64,000 nt of DNA from Prevotellaceae bacterium UBA4372 (GCA_002391275.1 DGSC01000017.1:29148-93147), one strand, 5' to 3'; positions 33,164 to 42,412 are shown, numbered from the stretch's first letter. Numbers and translations are program-made. The notes: generated by a model from the sequence alone, not told the origin.

Positions 33164-34465
33164 TCAATACTTGAACGTACCGCTTACCGTTCCGCCCTGT
33201 CCGCTTTGGAAGGTATTGTCGAGCTTAATGCCCTGACTCTTCGAGCCCGTGTTGGTGACGGTGAGCGTGCCGCCGGTAGCGGTGAGGGTGGTTGCACGAA
33301 CGCCGCGACTCTTCTGGCCTGTAGCCTTGACGGTTGTAGCTCCTCCGGCTATGGTGAGGGTAAGGTCGGCCTTGATACCTGTGGCGCGGTTCTCCTCGCC
33401 GGCAGAGTCGGTGAAAGTAGCACCGGCTACGGTGATGTCAACGGTCGGCTTGGTGGAGGCTGAGCCTATGGTCAGGTTGCCGTCGGAGGCCAAGCCCTTG
33501 GAGCCGTTGGCCGTGGAGCTGAGGCTGACGGTTACGGTGCCATCGAGCAACTGCATGTGGGGCGTGATGGTAGCATCTGTGGCGTCAGCGTCGAGACGTA
33601 TGGCCTTGGCATCCTCTGCGTCGAGAGTGACGTTAATAGTGCCTCCGTTCAAAATGAACTGCCCATTCAACTCTTCGGTGGAGGTCGCGTCGGTCTCTAC
33701 CTGCAAACCGTCGGCCGCTACACCGCTGACGACTATTTGACCACCGTTCATCTGGAAGTACTCACCCACGTGAATGCCATCACTGGCAGCCTTGGTGACG
33801 CTGATGGTTCCGCAACTCTTCTTCAGGAACAAGTATTCGTTGGAACGGATGGCATGGCGTGCGTTGCCTGCCACGGTGAGTGAACCGCTGCCGGCAATCT
33901 CCATGTGCCCCTGGCAGTTGAGGCAGGCTTTCTGTGCGCCTGCAGCATAGTCGGCCAGGCTGTTCGCTGTGCCGTCCTCAAGGATGAAGTCGATGCGCTT
34001 GCCACATTGAATGTCGATGGCCGCACCTGTGGTGGAAGTAAGGCTGAGACCGTTGAGGTGGAACTTAGTCTTGTAGTCGCCGTTATAAGTGAACGAGCCG
34101 GCAGTCGTGCTGCCCTGCAAGACAAATTCGTGCTCGATGGTGGTGCAAGCATTGTTGATGACGACGTCGCCACCATTGACGGTAGCTGTGACGCCCTCGG
34201 CCGTCTCGGGTATGTCCACGGATGCCGTAGAGCCGTTCCAGGTGATGGTGACGGGGTTGACGATAGTGATGCTGTCGATGGCAGCTGTCGAGTATTTGTC
34301 GGGACCTATGGTGATTGTCGAACCGGAGGTGGCGTACGGTAGTGCGACAGCTTCGCTGATGGCATAGCGTGTGCTCTCGCCGCCACTCCATACACGGAGC
34401 CATTGGGCGTTGGCGCCTACGGTGGCAGCGCCAAGAAGTAATGCAGAGAGTAGTATTTTCTTCAT
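33164..34465 (-). CDS. Exported Cthe_2159-like beta-helix (carbohydrate-binding) protein
   Basis: 433 residues with a signal peptide (KKILLSALLLGAATVGANAQ). From about residue 80 the sequence is a series of short strands in beta-helix style, as in Cthe_2159-type proteins: VINNACTTIEHEFVLQG, KFHLNGLSLTSTTGAAIDIQ, GNARHAIRSNEYLFLKK, KAASDGIHVGEYFQMNGG and GVAADGLQVET, then Thr/Ala-rich repeats such as TATGGTLTVTNTGSKSQGIKL. The characterised relative Cthe_2159 binds acidic polysaccharide. It is last in a five-gene operon with VTC and DUF4956 proteins and only 3 bases from the T9SS-tailed gene. Probably surface exposed; ligand unknown. Confidence 0.8.
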   Translation of the reverse strand: MKKILLSALLLGAATVGANAQWLRVWSGGESTRYAISEAVALPYATSGSTITIGPDKYSTAAIDSITIVNPVTITWNGSTASVDIPETAEGVTATVNGGDVVINNACTTIEHEFVLQGSTTAGSFTYNGDYKTKFHLNGLSLTSTTGAAIDIQCGKRIDFILEDGTANSLADYAAGAQKACLNCQGHMEIAGSGSLTVAGNARHAIRSNEYLFLKKSCGTISVTKAASDGIHVGEYFQMNGGQIVVSGVAADGLQVETDATSTEELNGQFILNGGTINVTLDAEDAKAIRLDADATDATITPHMQLLDGTVTVSLSSTANGSKGLASDGNLTIGSASTKPTVDITVAGATFTDSAGEENRATGIKADLTLTIAGGATTVKATGQKSRGVRATTLTATGGTLTVTNTGSKSQGIKLDNTFQSGQGGTVSGTFKY

Positions 34466-34468
34466 GGC

Positions 34469-34918
34469 TTAGTAGATGAATTTAAGGGATTGATGTCCAA
34501 ATCGTACAATATAGATGCCATGAGGCAGGTCGGATAGGTTGAGTTCGCCGCGCTCGCCGCCTACGGTGAGCTGCCGCATGAGCTGTCCACCGGCGTTGTA
34601 GAGCTGCAGTGTGCCGCGCCCTGAAGCAACAATGCATCCGTTCTGGAAGGATATCGGGCGCTGCTCTTCGACGGAGCCTACGCCGAGGGCGGTGTCGGAG
34701 AACGAGAGTTGCGTGAGCGTTGCAAGAGGAGTTGTCACGGTGGTGCCAGCCGTAGTGGTCACTATGGCATTGGTGCCGTCGAAAGTAATCTTCTTGATAG
34801 TCGTGCGCGCCACACTCTGTGTCGTGGCACCGATAATGTTGAGATAGTTGTAGGAGTCGGCCATGGCCGTGAGCGAGGCACCGGCCGCAAGTACAACTGC
34901 TAAGATGAGCTTTTTCAT
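34469..34918 (-). CDS. Small exported protein with T9SS type A sorting tail
   Basis: 149 residues from ATG at 34918. A signal peptide (KKLILAVVLAAGASLTAMA) is followed by a Thr-rich beta region (TTIKKITFDGTNAIVTTTAG) and a C-terminal domain from about residue 105 (LQLYNAGGQLMRQLTVGG, then DLPHGIYIVRFGHQSLKF). This matches the type A T9SS sorting pattern, implying export to the cell surface by the type IX system. Its small size and lack of another domain suggest a structural or adaptor role. The next gene starts 3 bases after its stop. Confidence 0.78.
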   Translation of the reverse strand: MKKLILAVVLAAGASLTAMADSYNYLNIIGATTQSVARTTIKKITFDGTNAIVTTTAGTTVTTPLATLTQLSFSDTALGVGSVEEQRPISFQNGCIVASGRGTLQLYNAGGQLMRQLTVGGERGELNLSDLPHGIYIVRFGHQSLKFIY

Positions 34919-34961
34919 GTTTCCTGAGTAATGTATTGTCATGAATACGTGAGTTCGAATA

Positions 34962-35828
34962 TCAGAACTTGAATTTATAGCCGAGGCTTACGGCGTGTAT
35001 GTTCTGGTCGCCGTCGACATCGTTCTCGTGGTTGAAGACATAGCCTGCCGAGATCTTGTGTTGCTTGCTGACAGCATATTCTACTCCGGTGATGGTGCGT
35101 ACCTTGTCGAGATTCCAGCCTTCGCCCATGTCGTTGTGGAGCTCGACGGAGAAGAAAGGCTCCCAGTTGAGACCTTTCTTGTCGATGGCAAACTTCAGGC
35201 GCGAGCGTAGCAGATGACGGTTCCAAGCTGCTTTGGTCTTGACAACATCTTCAACCTCATCGTACTCCGTGATGCTGCCATCGACATCGTAGGACGGGTC
35301 GCGATAGCGTGTGCGGTCAACGTCGCGCGCAGATTGGTGGGTGAATTGGTAGCGTTCGCGCAACGAGATGCGGAGGGTCTTCCAGAAACGTTTGTCGGCT
35401 GTCACCTCGAACGAGACTCGATGGCGAGGTGCCCAGTGCGCAGCATCTACGTTGTAGCCTTTATAACGATAGGTGGTGTTGGCGTCAGTGGCGTCGACGA
35501 CGTATGAACCTTGATAGGAAGAGAAGTCTAACTCGTTGTCATACTTGTACTCTATATCGCTCAAATAGCGCTTCTCAATGAAGGTGTAGGAGAGCCCGAA
35601 CTTGAGGTACTTGCCAAGTTTATAGCCGAGGCCGATGCTGGCGTCGAAGCGGTTGGCATCCTCGAACCAGTCGTGGGTACGGAAACCTATGCCGCCTTCG
35701 ATGCTGAAGTTGTAGGGCAGCACCTTGGTCACGCCCACTTCTGTCCACACGGCTCCAGAGCTTTCCGTGTCCTGGGCACTGGCTGCGAGGGGCAGGGCCA
35801 GCATAAGAATGAGTAATGAACGTCTCAT
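34962..35828 (-). CDS. DUF2490 outer-membrane protein
   Basis: 288 residues with signal peptide (RRSLLILMLALPLAASAQ). Amphipathic strands continue to the C-terminal KFKF: SSGAVWTEVGVTKVLPYNFSIEGG, GLGYKLGKYLKFGLSYTFIE, WAPRHRVSFEVTADKRF and YRFTHQSARDVD-like segments. It fits DUF2490, predicted beta-barrels in the outer membrane. It lies in the middle of the VTC/DUF4956 operon and may be the outer-membrane component of that unit. Function unknown. Confidence 0.8.
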   Translation of the reverse strand: MRRSLLILMLALPLAASAQDTESSGAVWTEVGVTKVLPYNFSIEGGIGFRTHDWFEDANRFDASIGLGYKLGKYLKFGLSYTFIEKRYLSDIEYKYDNELDFSSYQGSYVVDATDANTTYRYKGYNVDAAHWAPRHRVSFEVTADKRFWKTLRISLRERYQFTHQSARDVDRTRYRDPSYDVDGSITEYDEVEDVVKTKAAWNRHLLRSRLKFAIDKKGLNWEPFFSVELHNDMGEGWNLDKVRTITGVEYAVSKQHKISAGYVFNHENDVDGDQNIHAVSLGYKFKF

Positions 35829-35891
35829 TTGCGTTTGCCTGATAATAGTCCTTGAAACTTTAATGCTTAAATCTTAATCTTTAAACCAACA

Positions 35892-36608
35892 TTACATTTC
35901 CTTTGGCAGACGGCCGAAGCGTGCTATGCTGTTGGCTACGTCGTCGGGATCGTCGTAGTAGATGCGGATGAGGGGCGAGTCCTTAAGGTAGTCGATCATG
36001 CCCACTTCGATGCGTGTAATCTTCAGCCCCGTGCGTTTCTCAAGGTCGGCTTTGAGTTCTTCGCGCTTCTCGGGCTTGATGAGCTCTACATTATCGTAGC
36101 GTATAATCTTGGACGCTTCCTGACTCATTACCTTTGAGCTCTCGAATATCCAAGCCATGAGAACGAAGACGATATTAACAAAGAGGATAGTCACAATGCC
36201 TACGCCATCCCAGTAGTCGGCCTTAGGATGGTAGTCGCCATGGGCTACGGCATTGACAACACTCAGGGCAATGAGCATGAAGAGGTAGGTCATCTCGCGA
36301 ATAGGCACGGCCTCGGTGCGGAAACGCATGATGCCGAAGATGGCGAACAAGCCCATGGCAGCTCCTATATTCATGCCCTCGCCCTCCATGAGGCTCACGA
36401 GCAGGAAGATACTCATGGCCATGAGAATGAAGATGAATGTATAGTCACGGCGATGGCTACGTGGGAAATAGAAACAGCGGGCTATGATCGTCACGACGAT
36501 GAGATTGACGATAAATCGCAGCGACAGGGAAATGAATTGTTGCGGGTCGAGGAGCGTAAGGCCGAATTGCTGACCAAGCTCATAGTTGATTTGGGTGAAG
36601 TCCATCAT
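35892..36608 (-). CDS. DUF4956 membrane protein
   Basis: 238 residues. Three to four hydrophobic segments in the first 150 residues (SLRFIVNLIVVTIIARCFYF, FILMAMSIFLLVSLMEGEG, GAAMGLFAIFGIMRFRTEAVPIREM, GIVTILFVNIVFVLMAWIF) are followed by a cytoplasmic domain (EELKADLEKRTGLKITRIEVGMID). IGAAMGLFAIFGIMRFRTE is the hallmark of DUF4956. Members usually sit beside VTC-domain genes, as here (31 bases upstream). The pair is thought to form a membrane-bound unit, with the function unproven. Confidence 0.88.
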   Translation of the reverse strand: MMDFTQINYELGQQFGLTLLDPQQFISLSLRFIVNLIVVTIIARCFYFPRSHRRDYTFIFILMAMSIFLLVSLMEGEGMNIGAAMGLFAIFGIMRFRTEAVPIREMTYLFMLIALSVVNAVAHGDYHPKADYWDGVGIVTILFVNIVFVLMAWIFESSKVMSQEASKIIRYDNVELIKPEKREELKADLEKRTGLKITRIEVGMIDYLKDSPLIRIYYDDPDDVANSIARFGRLPKEM

Positions 36609-36639
36609 AGGGTTTTACTATTTTTTTAATATTTACAAT

Positions 36640-37437
36640 TTACGATATGGAAGGCACGCGGAAGGGATGACCGGTAAGCTTACTGATGGTGATCATCTTG
36701 AATTTAAAAATATTGTTCTTGAGCTTGCCGTTGGTCATGGCCGAGCCTATGCAGTACTTGGAAAAACCATGAGGTTTGATGCGCACCTGGCGGAGCATGT
36801 CGAGGATAGGGGAATATACATTGCCGTCGCGCTTAAGCTCGATGATCACCAAGTCGCCCGTCTGGGCATCCTGGGCGGTCTCATAGTTGTGAAACTTCAC
36901 GTTGAAGTCTATGGTCAGACGTTCAGTCTTACCATAGTTGACAAGCGTGATGCGCTGGAATTGGTTCTGTACAGTAGGGATTATACCGTCGAAGGTCTCG
37001 CCTGTCAGCCCTTGAATAAAAGACGTACCCCCGGCGGCAACGACATCGGCCTTCTCTTGCGAAGGCACCGTTATACGCTTTTTCTTGGTGCGCCCATGAT
37101 TGTTCTTGGTCTTCACTTCAAGGAATGTCGTGTCGCTGTCGACATAGGTGCGCACACGAATCTTTTGGCGAGGCTGCTGGCCATTATGATGCTCAACAAA
37201 GAATCTATGCTCGGGCGTATCCCAATATGTAGTGCGGTAATTGGCTACACGCTCACCCTGAATCTGTTGGGCGAAGTATTTACCCTGCACCAGCTCCAAG
37301 ACTTCGGCAAGCTTATGCTTATTGGTTACGAATTTTGTGTCGGTGCGGTTCATCAGTTTGATGCCACTCATCTCGTCAAGCGAGATGGGCGATAATTGCT
37401 CAAGCCAATGACGTATTTGATAGTCAACTTCAGACAT
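36640..37437 (-). CDS. VTC domain protein (polyphosphate polymerase-like triphosphate tunnel fold)
   Basis: 265 residues, cytoplasmic, with the VTC-domain pattern: MNRTDTKFVTNKHKLAEVLE, VANYRTTYWDTPEHRFFVEH, RQKIRVRTYVDSDTTFLEVK and KNNHGRTKKKRITV, then a C-terminal TIDFNVKFHNYETAQ and LVIIELKRDG. Basic residues and the ELK/EVK pairs are those that line the phosphate tunnel in yeast Vtc4. Whether this protein makes polyphosphate is not known. It is first of the five-gene operon with a TATATTTG box upstream. Confidence 0.86.
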   Translation of the reverse strand: MSEVDYQIRHWLEQLSPISLDEMSGIKLMNRTDTKFVTNKHKLAEVLELVQGKYFAQQIQGERVANYRTTYWDTPEHRFFVEHHNGQQPRQKIRVRTYVDSDTTFLEVKTKNNHGRTKKKRITVPSQEKADVVAAGGTSFIQGLTGETFDGIIPTVQNQFQRITLVNYGKTERLTIDFNVKFHNYETAQDAQTGDLVIIELKRDGNVYSPILDMLRQVRIKPHGFSKYCIGSAMTNGKLKNNIFKFKMITISKLTGHPFRVPSIS

Positions 37438-37457
37438 AGACGTAATTTTTTCGCTTG

Positions 37458-37465
37458 CAAATATA
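37458..37465 (-). promoter_or_regulatory. Bacteroidota -7 box for the VTC-DUF4956 operon
   Basis: TATATTTG on the minus strand, 20 bases before the VTC start at 37437. Confidence 0.55.
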
Positions 37466-37540
37466 TAAAGAAGTTTGAAGTGGCATTGTTTAAGCCAAAA
37501 GTTTTTGCATTAATTAAGTGTTTTTTTCTATAAAAAGGCA

Positions 37541-37569
37541 TTGCAAGTCGGCTAAAAGGCTTATCTTTG
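37541..37569 (+). promoter_or_regulatory. Bacteroidota promoter for frr
   Basis: TTG at 37541-37543 and TATCTTTG at 37562-37569, 18 bases apart, 31 bases before the frr ATG. Spacing and sequence match the known consensus. Confidence 0.65.
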
Positions 37570-37600
37570 CTGCCAAATAACCACATACCTATCTATAACT

Positions 37601-38161
37601 ATGGCAGATTACAAGGAAATACTCTCTGGCGCCGAGGAGCGCATGGAAGAAGCTGTGATGTATCTCGAAGATGCTTTGGCACGCATTCGCGCCGGCAAAG
37701 CTAACATAAAACTGCTCGACGGCATTCGCGTCGACAACTATGGTGCGATGGTGCCTATCAACAATTGTGCGGCCGTGACAACACCCGATGCGCGTACGAT
37801 AGCTATCAAACCTTGGGACAAATCGATGTTCAAGGTCATCGAGAAAGCAATCATCAACTCTGATCTGGGCATCATGCCTGAGAACAACGGCGAGATTATC
37901 CGTATCGGCATTCCGCCCCTCACCGAGGAACGCCGTAAGCAACTCAACAAGCAATGCGGCAAAGAAGGCGAACAGGCCAAAGTCAGCGTGCGTAATGCAC
38001 GCCGCGACGGCATCGAACAGCTGAAGAAAGCCGTGAAGGACGGCTTGAGCGAGGACCAGCAGAAGGATGGCGAAGAAGAACTGCAGAAGAAGCACGATAA
38101 GTTCATTAAGCAGATTGACGCTCTCTTGTCCGCCAAGGAAAAGGAAATCATGACGGTGTAA
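37601..38161 (+). CDS. frr: Ribosome recycling factor
   Basis: Releases ribosomes from mRNA after termination together with EF-G. The 186-residue protein has the three-helix bundle with the alternating segment ALARIRAGKANIKLLDGIRVDNYG, then INNCAAVTTPDARTIAIKPWDKS (beta domain) and the conserved IRIGIPPLTEERRKQLNKQ. Length and sequence are normal. rsgA starts 10 bases downstream. Confidence 0.97.
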   Translation: MADYKEILSGAEERMEEAVMYLEDALARIRAGKANIKLLDGIRVDNYGAMVPINNCAAVTTPDARTIAIKPWDKSMFKVIEKAIINSDLGIMPENNGEIIRIGIPPLTEERRKQLNKQCGKEGEQAKVSVRNARRDGIEQLKKAVKDGLSEDQQKDGEEELQKKHDKFIKQIDALLSAKEKEIMTV

Positions 38162-38171
38162 GTTCGTATTG

Positions 38172-39128
38172 ATGAAAGGACTTATCGTCAGAAATACAGG
38201 AAGCTGGTACGACGTCAGAACCGACGACGGCCAGCTTTTTGCATGTAAGGTCAAAGGTAATTTTCGGCTTCGAGGCATCCGCTCAACCAACCCTGTAGCC
38301 GTAGGCGACCGCGTAGAGATAAAAGCTACAGAGACAGCAGACGGAGGACAGATAGGGCAAAACACGGCGCTCATTACCGAGATTCTTGACCGCCGCAATT
38401 ATATTATTCGCAAGGCGTCCAACCTTTCGAAGCAAAGCCACATCATTGCCGCCAATGTAGACTTGGCCGGGCTTGTCGTCACATTAGCCCATCCCGAGAC
38501 ATCGACGACATTCATCGACCGATTTATCGCTTCGGCAGAAGCCTATCGAGTGCCCGTGGTACTTATAATAAATAAGGTCGACCTCTATTCCGAGGCCGAC
38601 CTACGCTATCTTGAAGCTTTAATGTTTCTTTATCGCCAGTTAGGCTACTCTTGCCATGCGGTATCGGCCGCCACTGGTGAGGGGATGGATGCTTTATGCA
38701 GAGAGCTACGCGGCAAGGTTACACTCTTCAGCGGAAACAGCGGCGTGGGAAAGTCCACGTTGCTCAATCGCCTCGTACCAGAAGCGCGTGCCAAGACAGC
38801 AGAACTGAGTGCTGCGCATGACCAAGGACAGCACACGACCACATTCTCAGAGATGTACGACCTCGAAGGCGGCGGAGCTATCATAGACACACCGGGCATC
38901 CGAGGCTTTGGCACCTTTGATTTCGAGCGTGAAGAAGTGTCGCATTACTTCCGTGAAATCTTTGCCATAGGCCGAGATTGCCGCTTCGGCAACTGCACGC
39001 ACACCCACGAACCAGGCTGTGCCGTACAAAAAGCTCTCGACAATCACGAGATTGCCGAGAGCCGTTATCAGTCGTATCTCTCAATGCTTGAGGATAAGGA
39101 CGAGGGGAAGTACCGCGAACGTTTCTAA
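38172..39128 (+). CDS. rsgA: Small ribosomal subunit biogenesis GTPase RsgA
   Basis: Circularly permuted GTPase that checks late 30S assembly. The 318-residue protein starts with an OB-fold (KGLIVRNTGSWYDVRTDDG), then the permuted order of G motifs: NKVD (G4), SAATGEG (G5), GNSGVGKSTLLN (G1), TTTFSEMYDL (G2 region) and DTPGIRGFG (G3). The C-terminal zinc site is CRFGNCTHTHEPGC. ATG 38172 is preferred over the TTG three bases upstream. Convergent with the lipoprotein gene, only 2 bases apart. Confidence 0.96.
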   Translation: MKGLIVRNTGSWYDVRTDDGQLFACKVKGNFRLRGIRSTNPVAVGDRVEIKATETADGGQIGQNTALITEILDRRNYIIRKASNLSKQSHIIAANVDLAGLVVTLAHPETSTTFIDRFIASAEAYRVPVVLIINKVDLYSEADLRYLEALMFLYRQLGYSCHAVSAATGEGMDALCRELRGKVTLFSGNSGVGKSTLLNRLVPEARAKTAELSAAHDQGQHTTTFSEMYDLEGGGAIIDTPGIRGFGTFDFEREEVSHYFREIFAIGRDCRFGNCTHTHEPGCAVQKALDNHEIAESRYQSYLSMLEDKDEGKYRERF

Positions 39129-39130
39129 TT

Positions 39131-39664
39131 TTATTCCGCTGCGGTGTCGAACGTAAGCGTGTATATGCCGGCGCGTTCACCAAGATTAGCCTCTATGGTA
39201 AACTCAGCGCGATCCCATGCGGTGCCCTTAGAAGCTGAGCTGCTGATGCGCCCGAGTTTCAGTGTAGCCGGATATTTCTTATAGGTTACTTCCTTAGCGC
39301 CGGGGTTACGGTAGGGCATCTTGATAACACCCTCGATGTCTGTTTCGAATCCCCACGCGTTGAGGCCATTGATCTTTTCGGCTGGAACATTTGAGAAATT
39401 GGCTTCACCCCAATAGGAACTGCAATAAAGGATGTGGAAGTTGGAACTATTTATGAGTGATGCTGCTACGTAAATAGTGTCGACCACGTTCGGCATCTTC
39501 AGATTCTGGAAGTGGGCACTGCTGCCTGAAGTCGTCCCCGTGTAAGCCTTGATGAGAGTCGATTTCTCGGGTACTGGCAGAGGATTATCATCGTCGTCAC
39601 AACTCATGACAAAACCTACTGAGCAAATTAATGCTAAAGTTAAAAATGCAATTTTTGTTTTCAT
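39131..39664 (-). CDS. Lipoprotein, calycin-like, function unknown
   Basis: 177 residues with a lipoprotein signal ending VMSC (Cys22) and followed by DDDDNPLP, an acidic tether often seen in surface-exposed Bacteroidota lipoproteins. The remainder is beta-rich with no motif that I recognise with certainty; a calycin-like barrel seen in similar Bacteroidales proteins is possible. A TACCTTTG promoter box lies 42 bases upstream. Neighbours give no hint. Confidence 0.7.
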   Translation of the reverse strand: MKTKIAFLTLALICSVGFVMSCDDDDNPLPVPEKSTLIKAYTGTTSGSSAHFQNLKMPNVVDTIYVAASLINSSNFHILYCSSYWGEANFSNVPAEKINGLNAWGFETDIEGVIKMPYRNPGAKEVTYKKYPATLKLGRISSSASKGTAWDRAEFTIEANLGERAGIYTLTFDTAAE

Positions 39665-39705
39665 AGATGTGTTTGTAAATAATGGCTTGATGTTTTTAAC
39701 GGCGG

Positions 39706-39713
39706 CAAAGGTA
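39706..39713 (-). promoter_or_regulatory. Bacteroidota -7 box for the calycin-like lipoprotein gene
   Basis: TACCTTTG on the minus strand, 41 bases from the gene start at 39664. Confidence 0.5.
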
Positions 39714-39811
39714 ATTTTTTACCTTTACTAATTATACCTTAAAAAGATTGTATTAAGTTTTTTTAAGTACAAAATAGCTTATTTTCCTTTCCTTAACTAT
39801 AGCTTTTGTCG

Positions 39812-39819
39812 TACCTTTG
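39812..39819 (+). promoter_or_regulatory. Bacteroidota -7 box for the TonB-dependent receptor gene
   Basis: TACCTTTG ends 27 bases before ATG 39847 and overlaps a TTG at 39817 that would otherwise extend the reading frame, so the ATG is the better start. Confidence 0.6.
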
Positions 39820-39846
39820 CGGCGTTTTTTACAGAATGATATAACC

Positions 39847-42342
39847 ATGCAAATACTCTTTGTTGCGTTGTTGTCGCTGTTTGTGCCAGATTTGACCGAT
39901 TCCATACGCTCGACTGATATTGAGGAAATCGTTGTCGTGTCCACCCCTAAGGAGAAACAGAGGCTCAGACGCCAGCCCATATCTGTCAATTCATTGGCGC
40001 AGGATGTCATGCTTGAGCGCGGAATCATCGGTGTAAAAGATTTCTCGGCGGTAGTGCCCAATCTGTTTATTCCCGATTATGGCTCGAATCTTACTACGGG
40101 CATCTATGTCCGTGGCGTAGGCTCGCGCATAGGCACTCCAGCCGTGGCGTTCTATATCGACGGCGTACCACAGGTGTCGGCAGCAAGCTACGACTTCAAC
40201 TTTGCCAACGTTGACCGCGTAGACGTATTGCGAGGTCCGCAGTCGACGTTGTATGGACGCAACTCCATGGGTGGCGTCATCCGTGTGTTCACCAAGAACC
40301 CCATGCAATATCAGGGTACGGATATCACGTTCGATGCAAGCCACGTCGCAGGTGCAGCCCCCGAGGGACGGCAAGATGGCGGAGGTGTAGGGAGATACAG
40401 GCTTAACCTGACGCATTATCATCGTATCAACGAGCGCTTTGCATTCAGCGGACATCTTTTCGGAGATCTCGACGGAGGCTACTTCCGCAACGAGGCCCGC
40501 AACAATGAACATATTGACGACAGTAAGGATTTCGGAGTCCGCATGCGTTTCGTATACAAACCCAAACAGGACCTGAACTTTGACCTCTCGCTTAGCCACG
40601 AGTGGCTGAAACAGGGCGGCTATCCCTATGAGTATGAAGGCGTGGTAGGGTCTCCCACAACGCCCGACCCACAAACGCGAGTAGGACATATTGCCTACAA
40701 CAACAGAAGTGGCTATAGGCGAAACCTGACGAACGTGGGTCTGGCCGTGGAGAAACTTTGGGAACATGTTCAGCTCTCCAGCGTGACCGGTTTCCAGCAT
40801 CTGCACGACCAAATGAACCTTGATCAGGACTTCACCGACGTGAACCTTTATACTCTGATGCAGAAGCAGAACAGCAATACGTTTTCTGAAGAAATCATCC
40901 TGAAAGACAGGCATACGACAGGTAGACATACAGACGAATTAAATTACTCGTGGCTATTTGGCTTTGCTGCGCTGCAGCAATGGGCGAGCACCGACGGCCC
41001 TGTAGATTTCCACGAAAGCGGTCTGGGGTGGCTCAACGGCCTTATCAATGGGATGGCCAACAAGTATATGCCTACGGTTCCAGGCAGCGGCTACGTGATG
41101 AACTTCGCCTTCAACAATCAGATCCGCGGCTCAAGACTTGCCTTCCCCGGCACCTATGACACGCCTGCTGCAAACGTGGCTCTTTTCCACCAAAGCACCC
41201 TTAACAATCTGTTCGGAGTTGCTGGGTTGAACCTCACTGCAGGCTTACGCGCAGACTACGAGAACATGGACTTGGACTTCCATACCTGGTATGGATTCCA
41301 TCAGACATACGCTCTCGGCGGCAGACTCACTTTCCCCGATGGCAGCGTGCGCGAAGGCATGACTCTGGTGCCTGAGACGCATTTCGATGTCAACGATGAG
41401 CTACGCGGCGACCTCAACAACGACTACCTGCAGCTCCTGCCCAAGGTGACGTTGCAATATTGCCTGCCCGAATCATCGGCCCTGCAACGCTCTTCGATTT
41501 ACGCCAGCGTCTCGCGCGGCTATCGTTCAGGCGGCTTCAATATACAAATGTTCAACGATCTGCTCCAGAATCGTATGCAAACGAAAATATTGAAGAATGT
41601 CACAGATGTCACACTCCCGATTGTTCGCGAGCAACCTTCCATGCCGGCCCAAGCTAAGGCGACAGTGGAACAGATTCTGACCTCGATGTCGGAAGAGAAA
41701 CCTCTTGACGTAAAGGCAGCCACGTGGTATAAGCCCGAAAGCTCGTGGAACTACGAAGTGGGCGGACATTTCAACTTCTTGGAAGCCCGTTTGCAGGCAG
41801 ATGTGTCGGCATACCTCGTGCAAACGCGCAATCAACAGGTCTCCAAGATGTCAGCAGGCGGATTCGGACGCGTGACCGTCAACTCGGGGCACAGCCGCAG
41901 TGCAGGTGCCGAGGTCAGTCTGCGTGCCCTCATCACCGACGATTTCTCGATGGATGCTGCCTACGGCTACACTCATGCGACATTCTGCGATGACGACCGC
42001 GACACATTCGTTCCCTTCGTACCGAGCCACACCCTCTCAGTAGGTGCCACTCAACAGTGGACGTTACCCGCCAGTGCATGGCTCGACAAGGTGAGCCTCC
42101 ATGCCAACTACCGAGGTGCCGGACGTATCTACTGGACCGAGGCCAACACAGCCTGGCAAAACTTCTCGGGAACGCTGAATGCACGACTAAGCGCAACAAA
42201 AAAGGGCACAGAGCTCGCGCTCTATGCCCATAACATCTTGTCTACACGTTCGCAGACGTTCTATTTCGAGACTATGCAAAGGGGCTTTGCACAGTACACG
42301 CGTCCTTTGGAACTCGGATTGCAAGTTCGCCTAAGGTATTAA
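39847..42342 (+). CDS. TonB-dependent outer-membrane receptor
   Basis: 831 residues from ATG 39847, with a short hydrophobic N-terminus. The plug domain starts near residue 25 (TDIEEIVVVSTPKEKQRL, a TonB-box-like stretch) and includes GIYVRGVGSRIGTPAVAFYIDGVP and VDRVDVLRGPQSTLYGRNSMGG. The barrel continues with SVSRGYRSGGFN and ends LGLQVRLRY, with an aromatic last residue. It resembles iron-complex or small-molecule receptors rather than SusC, since no N-terminal carboxypeptidase-like domain and no SusD gene are present. Substrate is unknown. A bidirectional terminator follows at once. Confidence 0.9.
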   Translation: MQILFVALLSLFVPDLTDSIRSTDIEEIVVVSTPKEKQRLRRQPISVNSLAQDVMLERGIIGVKDFSAVVPNLFIPDYGSNLTTGIYVRGVGSRIGTPAVAFYIDGVPQVSAASYDFNFANVDRVDVLRGPQSTLYGRNSMGGVIRVFTKNPMQYQGTDITFDASHVAGAAPEGRQDGGGVGRYRLNLTHYHRINERFAFSGHLFGDLDGGYFRNEARNNEHIDDSKDFGVRMRFVYKPKQDLNFDLSLSHEWLKQGGYPYEYEGVVGSPTTPDPQTRVGHIAYNNRSGYRRNLTNVGLAVEKLWEHVQLSSVTGFQHLHDQMNLDQDFTDVNLYTLMQKQNSNTFSEEIILKDRHTTGRHTDELNYSWLFGFAALQQWASTDGPVDFHESGLGWLNGLINGMANKYMPTVPGSGYVMNFAFNNQIRGSRLAFPGTYDTPAANVALFHQSTLNNLFGVAGLNLTAGLRADYENMDLDFHTWYGFHQTYALGGRLTFPDGSVREGMTLVPETHFDVNDELRGDLNNDYLQLLPKVTLQYCLPESSALQRSSIYASVSRGYRSGGFNIQMFNDLLQNRMQTKILKNVTDVTLPIVREQPSMPAQAKATVEQILTSMSEEKPLDVKAATWYKPESSWNYEVGGHFNFLEARLQADVSAYLVQTRNQQVSKMSAGGFGRVTVNSGHSRSAGAEVSLRALITDDFSMDAAYGYTHATFCDDDRDTFVPFVPSHTLSVGATQQWTLPASAWLDKVSLHANYRGAGRIYWTEANTAWQNFSGTLNARLSATKKGTELALYAHNILSTRSQTFYFETMQRGFAQYTRPLELGLQVRLRY

Positions 42343-42390
42343 AACGAAAAAAGGAAGACCCGCTCTCGCAGGCCTTCCTTTTTTCGTTTT
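42341..42390. terminator. Bidirectional rho-independent terminator
   Basis: Arms 42341-42357 and 42374-42390 pair over 17 bases with A and T runs. It begins on the last bases of the receptor stop codon and separates it from the convergent small acidic protein gene. Confidence 0.88.
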
Positions 42391-42412
42391 GTCTGTTGTC
42401 TCTTGCTGTTTT

